DNA of 64,000 nucleotides from Gluconacetobacter takamatsuzukensis (GCF_014174275.1 NZ_JABEQK010000006.1:124001-188000); one strand, 5' to 3'; counted from the first letter of the stretch, positions 18,402 through 27,045 are shown. Numbers and translations: made by a program. Notes: a model not told the origin generated them from the sequence alone.

Positions 18402-19355
18402 ATGCCGCAACCTCTCCTCCTGTTCCAGGCCCTTGCCGACCCGACACGCCTGCGCATCCTGGCGCTGCTGCGGGCCATGGAACTCTCGATCGGCGAAATC
18501 GCGCAGGTGCTGGGCCAGAGCCAGCCCCGCGTCTCGCGCCATGTGAAGATCCTGGTCAGCGCCGGCCTGGCAGGCCGCCGCAAGGAAGGCAGCTGGGTCT
18601 TCCTCACCCTGGGCACGCCCGACATCGTGGCCCCGGTCCTGCGGACGATCGATTGCTGGTGCCCCGAAGGCGACGGCGAACAGCAGGCCGATCTCGCCCG
18701 GCTCAAGGCGGTGCGTGCCGTCCGCGCCACGGCCGCCGAGGATTATTTCGAAACCCACGCCGCCAACTGGGACGCCCTGCGCTCGCTCCACGTGGCCGAA
18801 CGCGATGTCGAGGCCGCCATCGCTCGCCTGCTGGCCCCCGAGCCGATCGGGCGCATGGTCGATATCGGCACCGGCACCGGCCGGATGATGGAATTGCTGG
18901 GCCGACAGGCCGACAGCGCCATCGGCTTCGACCGCAGTCCCGCGATGCTGCGCCTGGCGCGCACCAAGCTGGCCCAGGCCGGGCTGGCGCAGCCCGGATC
19001 GGACAATGCCGAACTCCGGCAGGGCGACATGTATGCCCTGCCCCTGCCCGACGGCGCGGCCGATTTCGCGATCATGCACCAGGTCCTGCACTACGCGCAG
19101 CACCCCGCCGCCGCGATAGCCGAGGCCGCGCGCGTGCTGGCACCGGGCGGCCGGCTGCTGATCGTCGATTTCGCGCCCCACGACCGCGAGGACCTCCGCG
19201 AGCGCGACGCCCATGTCCGCCTGGGCTTCACCGACCGCCAGATGGCGGAATGGTTCGCCGCCGCCGGCCTGTCCAGCACGCCGCCGGTCCATCTGGACGG
19301 CGAGCTGACCGTCAAATTGTGGCTGGGCCGCCGTACGGCCGCACCGGCCGCCTGA
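18402..19355 (+). CDS. ArsR-family regulator fused to SAM-dependent methyltransferase (SahR-like)
   Basis: This is a 317-residue fusion. Residues 1-90 form an ArsR winged helix (ALADPTRLRILALLR, then GQSQPRVSRHVKILVSAGLA). Residues about 120-310 form a class I methyltransferase domain with motif I MVDIGTGTGRMMELL near 151. Proteins of this architecture beside methionine genes are known as SahR, which senses S-adenosylhomocysteine and represses SAM-cycle genes in Proteobacteria. Context fits: metE is divergent and metF is 40 bp downstream. Whether the methyltransferase fold is catalytic or only a ligand pocket is not visible. Confidence 0.82.
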   Translation: MPQPLLLFQALADPTRLRILALLRAMELSIGEIAQVLGQSQPRVSRHVKILVSAGLAGRRKEGSWVFLTLGTPDIVAPVLRTIDCWCPEGDGEQQADLARLKAVRAVRATAAEDYFETHAANWDALRSLHVAERDVEAAIARLLAPEPIGRMVDIGTGTGRMMELLGRQADSAIGFDRSPAMLRLARTKLAQAGLAQPGSDNAELRQGDMYALPLPDGAADFAIMHQVLHYAQHPAAAIAEAARVLAPGGRLLIVDFAPHDREDLRERDAHVRLGFTDRQMAEWFAAAGLSSTPPVHLDGELTVKLWLGRRTAAPAA

Positions 19356-19395
19356 CCCGCCTTTTCCCTTTCCCCGCCTCCAAGGAACCGGCCAT

Positions 19396-20262
19396 ATGTC
19401 CCTGCCCCAGCCCCCCGGCCCCGGGCTCTCGTTCGAATTCTTCCCGCCCAAGACGCCGAAGATGGCCGAGGCCCTGCGGCAGACCGCCTCGGTCCTGGCG
19501 CCGCTCCGCCCGCGCTTCATCTCCGTCACCTACGGCGCCGGCGGCTCCACCCGCGACCGCACGCTGCAAACGGTCGCCGAACTGGTGCGCGACACCGATG
19601 TGCCGGTCGCGGGCCACCTCACCTGCGTCGATGCCACCCGCGCCGAGGTCGATGCCGTCGCCCGCGCCTATTGGAATGCCGGCGTGCGGCATATCGTGGC
19701 GCTGCGGGGCGACCCGTCCGAACCCGGTACCCCTTTCGTCCCGCATCCCGACGGCTATGCCGGGGCGATCGAACTGGTCGCGGGCCTGCGCCGCATCGCG
19801 CCGTTCGAAATTTCGGTCGCCGCCTATCCCGAAACCCACCCCGCCGCCCTCAGCCCCGCCGCCGACCTGGACCATCTCAAGGCCAAGATCGACGCCGGCG
19901 CCACCCGCGCCATCACCCAGTTCTTCTTCGAGGCCGAAACCTTCCTGCGCTTCCGCGACCGCGCCGCCGCCGCCGGCATCGCGACCGAGATCGTGCCCGG
20001 CATCCTGCCGATCGGAAACATCGCCCAGGCTTACCGCTTCGCGGACATGTGCGGCGCCCGCGTGCCGGACTGGATGCGCCGCCTGTTCGACGGGCTGGAC
20101 GACCATCCCGGCGCCCGCGCCATGGTCACCACCGCCGTCACGGCCCAGCTCTGCCGCCGGCTGCGCGACAACGGCGTGACGGACCTGCACGTCTACACGC
20201 TCAACCGCCCCGATGCCGCGCTGGCCCTCCACCGCCTGCTGGCCACCGACGCGGCCCCCTGA
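19396..20262 (+). CDS. metF: 5,10-Methylenetetrahydrofolate reductase
   Basis: This 288-residue cytoplasmic FAD enzyme reduces 5,10-methylene-THF to 5-methyl-THF (EC 1.5.1.20), supplying the methyl donor for MetE. The signature FEFFPPKTPKM is at residues 13-23, followed by the conserved SVTYGAGGSTRDRT (residues about 43-56), the ALRGDP segment and ITQFFFE. Length is normal for bacterial MetF. AAGGA lies about 7 bases before the ATG. It is 40 bp after the SahR-like gene and probably in its operon. Confidence 0.95.
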   Translation: MSLPQPPGPGLSFEFFPPKTPKMAEALRQTASVLAPLRPRFISVTYGAGGSTRDRTLQTVAELVRDTDVPVAGHLTCVDATRAEVDAVARAYWNAGVRHIVALRGDPSEPGTPFVPHPDGYAGAIELVAGLRRIAPFEISVAAYPETHPAALSPAADLDHLKAKIDAGATRAITQFFFEAETFLRFRDRAAAAGIATEIVPGILPIGNIAQAYRFADMCGARVPDWMRRLFDGLDDHPGARAMVTTAVTAQLCRRLRDNGVTDLHVYTLNRPDAALALHRLLATDAAP

Positions 20263-20275
20263 CCCCGACCAGCCG

Positions 20276-20833
20276 CTATGCCGCCTTGGCGCGACACACC
20301 AGTTCGTCACCCGTCGCCCATTCGGCATCCGGCGTCTTGCGCACCTGCCAGGTCACGGAAAAGCCGGATGGCGCAAGCAGCGTGTAGACAAAGCGGTTGA
20401 AGCGATAGGGCGCGCCTTCCCCCGCATCGTCCGACGTCATGACCAGCGACCCGTCATGCCAGCCATCCTGGCTGGAATAGACCGCCGCACCGGCATTATT
20501 GGCATCGAACAGCACGTCGCGCCGCCGCTGGGGGTCGAACCCCAGCAGGTACAGCGCGGCATAGCCGGTCGCGGGTTCCACATCCGTCTCCCCCAATTGC
20601 AGCCACGCCCCGCCCAGGATCACGCTGCCGGTATAAAGCGAGCGATGAACCCGCCCCGAATGAAAACGCCCGGAACATTGCCACGACCCGACCAGCCGCG
20701 CCGCCTCGGCAGGCACCCCGCGCGCGGACCCGGCAGCCAAAGCGCCGCCCCGAGCCCACGCCATGCCGAACAGCGCGAGACATACCGCAACCACGACGCG
20801 CCGACGCCGCCTTCCAGCCACCCGTTTTTCCAT
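20276..20833 (-). CDS. Secreted hypothetical protein (lipocalin-like DUF1579 style)
   Basis: This 185-residue protein has an Arg-rich N-terminus (MEKRVAGRRRRR) and a hydrophobic stretch to about residue 34 (A-L-A-A cleavage-like), consistent with export. The mature part (GSWQCSGRFHSG..., D-V-L-F-D-A-N-N, then S-L-V-M-T-S-D-D) looks like an 8-strand barrel of the DUF1579 kind, but that is weak. The ATG at 20833 has GGGGA five bases upstream. It converges with metF (13 bp between stops). Function unknown. Confidence 0.6.
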   Translation of the reverse strand: MEKRVAGRRRRRVVVAVCLALFGMAWARGGALAAGSARGVPAEAARLVGSWQCSGRFHSGRVHRSLYTGSVILGGAWLQLGETDVEPATGYAALYLLGFDPQRRRDVLFDANNAGAAVYSSQDGWHDGSLVMTSDDAGEGAPYRFNRFVYTLLAPSGFSVTWQVRKTPDAEWATGDELVCRAKAA

Positions 20834-21020
20834 CCCATCCCCCATCCAGGGCCGCCGCACCGGCTGCCGGCCTTCATCATGCGTCCCCCCGTCCACACCC
20901 TCAATCCGTTCGATGACGTCCCGATCCCGGGGGCCGGCAGAACCGTGAAGCGGGATTCGCGCAACATGGCCGGTGCCCCGCGCCGACGATCCTGCCGGCT
21001 GCGGACATCGCCGGGCTCCC
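20834..21020. other. Intergenic, nothing supported
   Basis: GC-rich sequence continues after the start of the secreted protein with no recognisable gene, repeat or promoter. Together with the possible micro-ORF at 21021-21137 it separates two secreted-protein genes. Confidence 0.4.
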
Positions 21021-21137
21021 TCACCATGCCCGGGCCGGACCGGCAGCACATCCGCCGAAACCGCGTAACCGACGAACATCAGGGGAAAAATCGCAGCCGA
21101 CCGGCAACCGGAACAACCGCCGCGCGATTGAGTCCAT
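21021..21137 (-). CDS. Possible 38-residue micro-ORF
   Basis: An ATG at 21137 follows a very strong Shine-Dalgarno sequence (GGAGGGAGG, 8-base spacing, 21154-21146). It opens a 38-codon frame (MDSIARRLFRLPVGC...) that ends at TGA. The peptide is Arg-rich and amphipathic with two Cys-containing stretches. A second ATG at 21145 in another frame abuts the same ribosome site. No homology is recognised, and it may be chance. Confidence 0.22.
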   Translation of the reverse strand: MDSIARRLFRLPVGCDFSPDVRRLRGFGGCAAGPARAW

Positions 21138-21169
21138 GGCTCCATCCTCCCTCCTGCAAGGCGTCTTCC

Positions 21170-21364
21170 ATGACCGACCTTTCGTCGCCGCGCCACCCGC
21201 TCCGCCTCTCCGCCGCCCTCTGCCTGGTCCTTCTCCCGCTGGCCGCATGCAGTTCCGCCAGCGGCGACGGCGACGACCATCCGCCCCGCGATCACAAGGT
21301 CATCGTCGTGCCGCGCGGCACCGATGTCGTCTGCCCGGACGGCAACCATCCGCCATGCCCCTGA
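21170..21364 (+). CDS. Small lipoprotein
   Basis: This 64-residue protein has a signal peptide ending in a clear lipobox (L-P-L-A-A-C, Cys at residue 27). A short Asp/His/Pro-rich mature part follows (SSASGDGDDHPPRDHK...), ending C-P-D-G-N-H-P-P-C-P with two Cys. It should be anchored to a membrane by lipidation. CAAGG lies about 8 bases before the ATG. Function unknown. The DUF2459 gene converges with only 6 bp between stops. Confidence 0.65.
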   Translation: MTDLSSPRHPLRLSAALCLVLLPLAACSSASGDGDDHPPRDHKVIVVPRGTDVVCPDGNHPPCP

Positions 21365-21370
21365 ACGCCC

Positions 21371-22069
21371 TCATGGCGCCGGCGGGCGGCACAGCCTGCC
21401 CGCCGCACGCGCACCCCGCGCCATGACCTGCCCTGCGAACACCACCCCGCCGTCCGAAACCGGCAGCCCCGCCTGCCCCAGCGCCTGCGCCACCCATCCG
21501 TTGCAGGTATGGAACAGCGTGTACCGGCTGCGCGCGGCATAGAACAGGCTTTCCGGCCCATGGCCGACCGCCACCAGGCGGGGCCGGCCATCGCGCCCCA
21601 TCTCCAAATCGTCCCCGATAAAGGCCGAAAGGCGCTCGGCCTCCTCATGGCACATCGGCAGCACCACCACATCATCCGGGTCATAGGCCCGGTCGGGCGT
21701 GGTGGTCATGGCAAACACCTGCACCACCGCCGGGCCGGGAAACGGCCCGATCAGATATTCCTCCACGCTGCTGGCCGGCGCCGTGAAGAACGTCTTCTTG
21801 CCGTAACCGAACAGAACGGTCTGCGCGCCGGGAAAGATCGCGCGATAAATCGCCAGCTTCCCCGACAGCGCGGCCACCGGCACCCCGATTTCGGTATGCC
21901 ACCCCCGGTCGACCAGATAGATCATCGTCCTGTCCCCGGGCATGTCCCCGGCCGGGCAGGCCGGCGGCCGGTGGCCGTCGGCACAGCAGGCCAGCAGCAC
22001 CCCCAAGGCAGGCAGCAACGCCAGGCGCGGCAGCCGCGATAACGGCAGCCATCCACCCGTCATCCACAT
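21371..22069 (-). CDS. DUF2459 lipoprotein (TIGR02117 family)
   Basis: This 232-residue protein starts with a hydrophobic signal and a lipobox (G-V-L-L-A-C-C, about residue 28). DUF2459 features follow: Y-L-V-D-R-G-W-H-T-E-I-G, then FGYGKKTFFTA and the C-terminal HTCNGWVAQALGQAGLPV with conserved Cys-Asn. The family is widespread in Proteobacteria with no known activity; its His/Cys/Asn pattern recalls a papain-like (NlpC-type) fold. The ATG at 22069 or 22063 is the start; ribosome sites are weak. The 402 bp upstream, to the TetR start, hold no gene I can see. Confidence 0.72.
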   Translation of the reverse strand: MWMTGGWLPLSRLPRLALLPALGVLLACCADGHRPPACPAGDMPGDRTMIYLVDRGWHTEIGVPVAALSGKLAIYRAIFPGAQTVLFGYGKKTFFTAPASSVEEYLIGPFPGPAVVQVFAMTTTPDRAYDPDDVVVLPMCHEEAERLSAFIGDDLEMGRDGRPRLVAVGHGPESLFYAARSRYTLFHTCNGWVAQALGQAGLPVSDGGVVFAGQVMARGARAAGRLCRPPAP

Positions 22070-22471
22070 CGCCGGACGCCCCGCCGGGCACGAACGGAGC
22101 CCCCCGGGTCGCGGCAGCCCGTCCGAAATCTTCCCCGCGTGGCAGCACATGCAGGACCTCGTCACAACCGGCAGGAAAATGGGGCACACCCCACGATAGA
22201 CAACCGGCCCCCCGGCTTCCAGCCACCCCACGCGCCACGGCGGCACACCGTCTTTTTACTTTTTACATCGGACCATGTCCGCCCCGACCCGCGCGGCGCG
22301 CCCCATCCCCGGCGCGACCGGAAAGAACCATGCCGCATCACACGGGATCGCACGCACTCCCGCGACGGCCGGCCGCCGCATTTCCCGCCGGGCAGCCTAT
22401 CAGCCCATGGAACATGAACCGGCCATGCATTAAGAATTGCGTGGAATCAGATACCAGGAGCACAGGACGGC
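22070..22471. other. Intergenic region upstream of TetR and DUF2459 genes
   Basis: About 400 bp separate two divergent starts. A T-rich stretch (TTTTTACTTTTTACATC, near 22252-22268) stands out from the GC-rich surroundings and could carry promoters. No palindrome, RNA gene or coding frame is convincing. Confidence 0.4.
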
Positions 22472-23233
22472 GTGAGCGCGAGGCAGAAGACCACCGGTCC
22501 CACCAGGACGCATGATGATCCCCCAGGCCGCCCGGTCAGGCGCGGCCGCGCCCCGGCGCCGTCAGCGGCCGAAGCCCCCAACCTGGAACGCCGTCAGGAA
22601 ATCCTGGAAATCGCGGCCAAGCTGTTCGCCGAATACGGCTACAAGGCCACATCCATCCGCGAAATCGCCGAACGGGCCGGCATGATGGGCGGGTCGCTCT
22701 ACTACCATATCCGCTCGAAAGAGGCCCTGTTCATCGAAATCCACGACCGGGCGCTGGATGCGGCGGCGCGGCGGGTCCGCACCGCCATGGCCCCGCACAC
22801 CGCGCCATGGGCAAGGCTCGAGGCCGCATGTACCGAGATGCTGGAAATCCAGCTCAATCCCGGGTCGCTCACCCTGCCGATCATGAACAATTTCCGCTCG
22901 GTGCCCGAGGAGGTGAAAACCATCCTGGTCCGCAAGCGCGACCAGTTCGAAACCATCTTCCGCGACATCGTCGACGCCCTGCCCCTTCCGCCCGGGATGG
23001 ACCGCCAGATCTACCGCATCCTGCTGCTGCGCCTGCTCAACACGGCGGACACCTGGTACCACGAGGGCCGCATGTCCCGCACCGAAATCGCGGCCCAGAT
23101 CCTCACGATCTTCCGCCACGAAGGCCCGGCCGCAACAGGCGCCAGGGGCAGCAAGGGCAGGACGAAGAGCACACCAAAGGAAAAAGAGGAAAAACCCCCG
23201 GCCCCGGCCCGCAAGCGCCGCGTGGCGGCATAG
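22472..23233 (+). CDS. TetR/AcrR-family transcriptional regulator
   Basis: This 253-residue protein begins at a GTG at 22472. After a 38-residue Pro/Arg-rich leader comes the TetR helix-turn-helix (RRQEILEIAAKLFAEYGYKATSIREIAERAGMMGGSLYYH in segments, residues about 40-85). The C-terminal ligand domain resembles the KstR2/FadR-like group of acyl-CoA regulators (inference). The last 30 residues are a Lys/Pro-rich low-complexity tail. The stop is 10 bp from the convergent IclR gene. Target and ligand unknown. Confidence 0.85.
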   Translation: MSARQKTTGPTRTHDDPPGRPVRRGRAPAPSAAEAPNLERRQEILEIAAKLFAEYGYKATSIREIAERAGMMGGSLYYHIRSKEALFIEIHDRALDAAARRVRTAMAPHTAPWARLEAACTEMLEIQLNPGSLTLPIMNNFRSVPEEVKTILVRKRDQFETIFRDIVDALPLPPGMDRQIYRILLLRLLNTADTWYHEGRMSRTEIAAQILTIFRHEGPAATGARGSKGRTKSTPKEKEEKPPAPARKRRVAA

Positions 23234-23243
23234 GGCCGGAAGC

Positions 23244-24092
23244 TCAGCCCGCCCCCAGCCGGCGCGACAGGTCGGCGGCGGCCTCCACCAGCGTCCCCCC
23301 CAGCGTCGCGATCATGTCCGGCGTCGCCTCGCTGCGCGTCAGCGACAGCGCCAGCGCCGCCACGGCCTGCCCGGTATGGTCGCCGACCGTGGCCCCCAGG
23401 CAGAACAGCCCCTCGCGAATCTGCCCGTCATCGATCGAAAATCCCCGCCGCCGCGTCTCCACCAGTTCCCGCCGCAGATCGGGCAGCGACGCGATGCTGT
23501 AGCGCGTCAGCGGCGCCGGAAATCCCTGCGCGAACAGCCCGTCCAGCTCCCCGTCCGGCCGCGCCGCCAGCAGGGCCTTGCCCGTCGCGGTAAATGGCGC
23601 GGGCAGACGCATCCCGATGCGAAAGGCCACATCCAGCGGCCGGTTGGCATCCGAACAGGCGATATAGACGACCTCGCGCCCGTCCAGGACCGTCATCGTC
23701 ACGGTAAACCGTTCGAATCGTCGCGATTGGGCAACGGAATGCCGAAAGACCGACACCAGGTCGGTCCGGGCGAGAAAATCCCCGGCCCAGAGCAACGGGT
23801 GCGGCCCGGTCCGCAGCGTCCCGTCGGCCGCGCGCGCCAGCAGCCCCAGCTCCTCCATCGCCTGCACCAGCCCATGGGCCGTGCTCTTGGGCAACCCCAG
23901 CGCGCGCGCCAGCCCCGAGAGCGTCGGCGCCGCGGACGACGCCGAAACATGGTCGAGAATCGCCACCGCCCGGCGCAAGGCAGGCACATGGGCCCCACCC
24001 GGCCTGACCGGCGCAGGCCTGATCCGATCGTGAGCCCCCACCCGCCTCTCCCGCCTTGACCGCAGGCGCACGATGCTCCCACAGTTCATCAT
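23244..24092 (-). CDS. IclR-family transcriptional regulator
   Basis: This 282-residue protein has a winged helix (ALRRAVAILDHVSAS, then LGLPKSTAHGLVQAMEELGLL, residues about 40-95) and an IclR effector domain (FTATGKALLAARPDGEL, REGLFCLGATVGDHTGQ). The first 35 residues are basic and variable; ATGs at 24092 and 24089 are both possible. It is divergent from the succinate-semialdehyde dehydrogenase gene with a 42-bp gap that contains a palindrome, so control of that gene and itself is likely. Confidence 0.87.
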   Translation of the reverse strand: MMNCGSIVRLRSRRERRVGAHDRIRPAPVRPGGAHVPALRRAVAILDHVSASSAAPTLSGLARALGLPKSTAHGLVQAMEELGLLARAADGTLRTGPHPLLWAGDFLARTDLVSVFRHSVAQSRRFERFTVTMTVLDGREVVYIACSDANRPLDVAFRIGMRLPAPFTATGKALLAARPDGELDGLFAQGFPAPLTRYSIASLPDLRRELVETRRRGFSIDDGQIREGLFCLGATVGDHTGQAVAALALSLTRSEATPDMIATLGGTLVEAAADLSRRLGAG

Positions 24093-24102
24093 GATGACCA
24101 CG

Positions 24103-24120
24103 CGTTCAATATACTGAACG
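24103..24120. promoter_or_regulatory. Palindromic operator between IclR regulator and gabD
   Basis: CGTTCA-ATATAC-TGAACG has perfect 6-bp arms and 16 of 18 symmetric positions. It overlaps a TATACT -10-like box on the plus strand (24110-24115) and TATATT on the minus strand. Size and placement fit an IclR-family operator controlling both divergent genes. Confidence 0.62.
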
Positions 24121-24134
24121 ATATGGAGGCGGCA

Positions 24135-25586
24135 ATGGTGACGCTCAAAGACTCGACCCTGCTGCGATCGGACTGCCTGATCGACGGAAAATGGGTGGCT
24201 GCGCCTGGGCGCAGTACGCCGGTCACTGATCCGGCAACCGGCCGGATCGTCGGCCAGGTGCCCGATCTGGGCGCGGCCGAGGCCGAAACCGCCATCGCCG
24301 CCGCCGCGCGCGCCCTGCCCGCCTGGTCGGCCCGCACCGCGAAGGATCGCGGCGCCATCATGCGCCGCTGGTTCGACCTGGTGGTGGCGAACGCCGACGA
24401 CCTTGCGGCGCTGATGACGGCCGAACAGGGCAAGCCGCTGGCCGAGGCGAAGGGCGAGGTCATCTATGCCGCCTCGTTCCTCGAATGGTTCGCCGAGGAA
24501 GCCAAGCGCATCTATGGCGAGACGATTCCCGCCCCCACCGCCGACAAGCGCCTGCTGGTCATCAAGCAGCCGGTCGGCGTCTGCGCCGCGATCACGCCGT
24601 GGAACTTCCCCGCCGCCATGATCACCCGCAAGGCCGCCCCCGCTCTGGCCGCCGGCTGCACCATGATCGTCAAGCCCGCCGAACAGACCCCGCTGACCGC
24701 GCTGGCCCTGGCCGTGCTGGCCGAGCGCGCGGGCGTCCCGGCCGGCGTGCTCCAGGTCGTCACCGGCGACGCGCGGGCCATCGGCGGGGTGCTGACCGGG
24801 TCGGACGTGGTGCGCAAACTGTCCTTCACCGGCTCGACCGAGGTCGGGCGCATCCTCATGAGCCAGTGCGCCCCCACGATCAAGAAACTCAGCCTGGAAC
24901 TGGGCGGCAACGCCCCCTTCATCGTCTTCGACGACGCGGATCTCGACGCGGCGATCGCGGGCGCCCTGGCCTCCAAATACCGCAATGCCGGCCAGACCTG
25001 CGTCTGCGCCAACCGGCTCTACATCCAGGCCGGCATCTACGACGCCTTCGCCGCCCGCCTGGCCGAGGCGGTGCGCGCCATGAAGATCGGCCAGGGCACC
25101 GAGCCCGGGGTAACGGTCGGCCCCCTGATCGACGGCGATGCGGTCAGGAAGGTCGAATCCCACGTCGCCGATGCGCTGGCCCACGGCGCCACCCTGGTCA
25201 TGGGCGGCAGGCAGCCCCCGGCCGGCGGCAATTTCTACGAACCGACGATCCTCACCGGCGTCACCCAGAAGATGAAGGTCGCGCGCGAGGAAACATTCGG
25301 CCCCGTCGCCCCCCTGTTCCGCTTCGAGACCGAGGAGGAGGTGATCGCCATGGCCAACGACACCGAATTCGGCCTGGCGGCCTATTTCTATACCGAGAAT
25401 GTCCGCCGCGTCTGGCGCGTGGCCGAGGCACTGGAATACGGCATGGTCGGTCACAATACCGGCCTGATCTCCAACGAGGTCGCCCCCTTCGGCGGCGTCA
25501 AGCAGTCCGGCCTGGGCCGCGAGGGCTCCCGCCACGGAATCGAGGAATATCTGGAAATCAAATATCTCTGCTCCGCCATCGGCTGA
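24135..25586 (+). CDS. gabD: NAD(P)-dependent succinate-semialdehyde dehydrogenase
   Basis: This 483-residue aldehyde dehydrogenase oxidises succinate semialdehyde to succinate in GABA and related catabolism. It has the cofactor motif AITPWNFPAAMITRK, LSFTGSTEVGR, the general base Glu in LELGGNAPF and the catalytic Cys in NAGQTCVCANR. The second Cys two residues later is typical of GabD redox control. The C-terminal PFGGVKQSGLGREGS is conserved. The ATG at 24135 has GGAGGC at 24125-24130; the ATG at 24123 contains that ribosome site and is unlikely. The divergent IclR gene probably regulates it. The exact substrate is assigned by family resemblance. Confidence 0.9.
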   Translation: MVTLKDSTLLRSDCLIDGKWVAAPGRSTPVTDPATGRIVGQVPDLGAAEAETAIAAAARALPAWSARTAKDRGAIMRRWFDLVVANADDLAALMTAEQGKPLAEAKGEVIYAASFLEWFAEEAKRIYGETIPAPTADKRLLVIKQPVGVCAAITPWNFPAAMITRKAAPALAAGCTMIVKPAEQTPLTALALAVLAERAGVPAGVLQVVTGDARAIGGVLTGSDVVRKLSFTGSTEVGRILMSQCAPTIKKLSLELGGNAPFIVFDDADLDAAIAGALASKYRNAGQTCVCANRLYIQAGIYDAFAARLAEAVRAMKIGQGTEPGVTVGPLIDGDAVRKVESHVADALAHGATLVMGGRQPPAGGNFYEPTILTGVTQKMKVAREETFGPVAPLFRFETEEEVIAMANDTEFGLAAYFYTENVRRVWRVAEALEYGMVGHNTGLISNEVAPFGGVKQSGLGREGSRHGIEEYLEIKYLCSAIG

Positions 25587-25669
25587 CCCGCCCCACGCGG
25601 AAACCCGGCCGGGCGGCTCGACACCCGCTCGGCCTCATCCCCTCCGGGCCACCCGGCCCGGAACCGGCA

Positions 25670-26770
25670 TCAGGCCGGCCCGCTCTCGGGTATCGCCAGC
25701 GCACCCGATTCATCCGCCTCCAGCACGTTGACGCACAGCCGCCGCGCATAGGCCGCCGAACCGACCGTATCGGGCACGCGGCCCAGCAGCTTCATCTCGT
25801 CGACATACTGCGCCACCTGCACCCGCAGATCGTGCCCCACGGGGCTGATGCCCAGGCTCTCGTGCCGCAGCATGGCCAGCACCTCCCCGGCATCCATGCC
25901 CCCGGCCGCCTCGGCCATCAGGCCGGCCGCCTGGTCGGGATGCGCCTTGATCCAGTCCGACGCGGCGCGCAGCGCCATCACCAGCGACGCCGCCGCCACG
26001 GGGTCGGAACGCAGCAGGCTGTCCGACAGGCCCAGGGCCAGGTTGGTCCGCTCGCCATAATGGCCGGTCGTGCTGTTCTCCAGTTCGAAGAAGAGCGGGT
26101 CCGGCAGATGCAGCCATTGCCACGCCAGCGGGTCGTGGGCCGCCACGGCGTCGATCTCGCCCGCCCGCGCGGCCTGCTCCACCTGCGCCGGCGCCAGCGT
26201 CACCCAATGCACCGCGCCTTCGGGGTCGATCCCCTTGCGCCGCATCATGACCGAGAAGAACAGCCGGTCGGCCATGTCCTGGTCCGTCACGGCGATTCGC
26301 ATCCCCGCGACCGTCTCCAGGCGCGAGCCCTTGACCCCACGCCGCACCAACAGGCGGAACCCGCCCGATTGCAGGCCGCTGGCCAGATGCACCGGGATCG
26401 GGCCAAGCCGGTAGCGGTCCAGCCAGGTCAGCAGCGGCGCCGCCGCCCCCACGGCCCGTCCCTCCACCACGTCGGCAATGGTGGTGCGGCCGGTGCGCGG
26501 CCCGTCCACCAGGGCCACGTCCAGATTATACGTGCCGAAGAACCGGGCCTGCGCGACGGCAAGCAACAGACGATTCGACGATGGCCACGACAGCACCAGC
26601 CGCCGCGCCCGGCCATCCGGCACGATCCTGTGCCGAATCACGGGCTGGGGGGCCCGATCGTGCCGCATCACGGCGGTCACCGCCGCCGCCGCCCCCACGG
26701 CGCCGCCGGCGGCCACCAGCAGGCGGCGCCGCGTCAGGCCGCGCAGGAACGAACCGGCCTTCTGATTCAT
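25670..26770 (-). CDS. ABC-type substrate-binding protein (NMT1/SsuA-like), Tat exported
   Basis: This 366-residue protein starts with a twin-arginine signal (LTRRRLLVAAGGAVGAAAA, residues about 11-30). It continues as a periplasmic NMT1/THI5-like solute-binding protein related to nitrate, sulfonate and taurine binders. The family works with an ABC permease and ATPase, but neither is adjacent: the neighbours are gabD and tRNA-Asn. GGAAA lies 5 bases before the ATG at 26770. It may serve a transporter elsewhere or act without one. Ligand unknown. Confidence 0.78.
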   Translation of the reverse strand: MNQKAGSFLRGLTRRRLLVAAGGAVGAAAAVTAVMRHDRAPQPVIRHRIVPDGRARRLVLSWPSSNRLLLAVAQARFFGTYNLDVALVDGPRTGRTTIADVVEGRAVGAAAPLLTWLDRYRLGPIPVHLASGLQSGGFRLLVRRGVKGSRLETVAGMRIAVTDQDMADRLFFSVMMRRKGIDPEGAVHWVTLAPAQVEQAARAGEIDAVAAHDPLAWQWLHLPDPLFFELENSTTGHYGERTNLALGLSDSLLRSDPVAAASLVMALRAASDWIKAHPDQAAGLMAEAAGGMDAGEVLAMLRHESLGISPVGHDLRVQVAQYVDEMKLLGRVPDTVGSAAYARRLCVNVLEADESGALAIPESGPA

Positions 26771-26886
26771 CCGTGTTTCCGGCCCCTTCAGCCCCGATCC
26801 GGCGCCATGCAGATCATGGCGCATCAGGCTTCTTCGCATGGTTGGGGGCCCCTGTCCTAGCCGTCAAAAAAAAACGCGGCAGGGGG

Positions 26887-26916
26887 TTTACCTCCGTCCC
26901 GAACCTCCGCTATACG
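26887..26916 (+). promoter_or_regulatory. Likely tRNA-Asn promoter
   Basis: TTTACC (26887-26892) and TATACG (26911-26916) are 18 bases apart, which would start transcription about 9 bases before the mature tRNA. Confidence 0.45.
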
Positions 26917-26931
26917 GTGCCCCGGCGCTGA

Positions 26932-27007
26932 TCCCGAATAGCTCAGTTGGTAGAGCAAGCGACTGTTAATCGCTGGGTCGTAGGTTCGAGTCCTACTTCG
27001 GGAGCCA
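26932..27007 (+). tRNA. tRNA-Asn (GTT)
   Basis: This is a complete cloverleaf of 76 nt including the encoded CCA. The acceptor stem is TCCCGAA/TTCGGGA. The D-arm contains GCTCAGTTGGTAGAGC, and the anticodon stem AGCGA/TCGCT holds loop CTGTTAA, with anticodon GTT at 26965-26967. The T-arm reads GTAGGTTCGAGTCCTAC. The discriminator base is G. Confidence 0.97.
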
Positions 27008-27045
27008 ACCTTTTCCTGACTTTTCAGAAGTTTGAAAAAAGGTTG
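27006..27045 (+). terminator. Inverted repeat after tRNA-Asn
   Basis: CAACCTTTT (27006-27014) pairs perfectly with AAAAGGTTG (27037-27045). An inner TTTTCA/TGAAAA pair (27021-27026/27033-27038) offers an alternative fold. There is no U-tract after it. Likely a processing or termination hairpin for the tRNA transcript. Confidence 0.5.
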
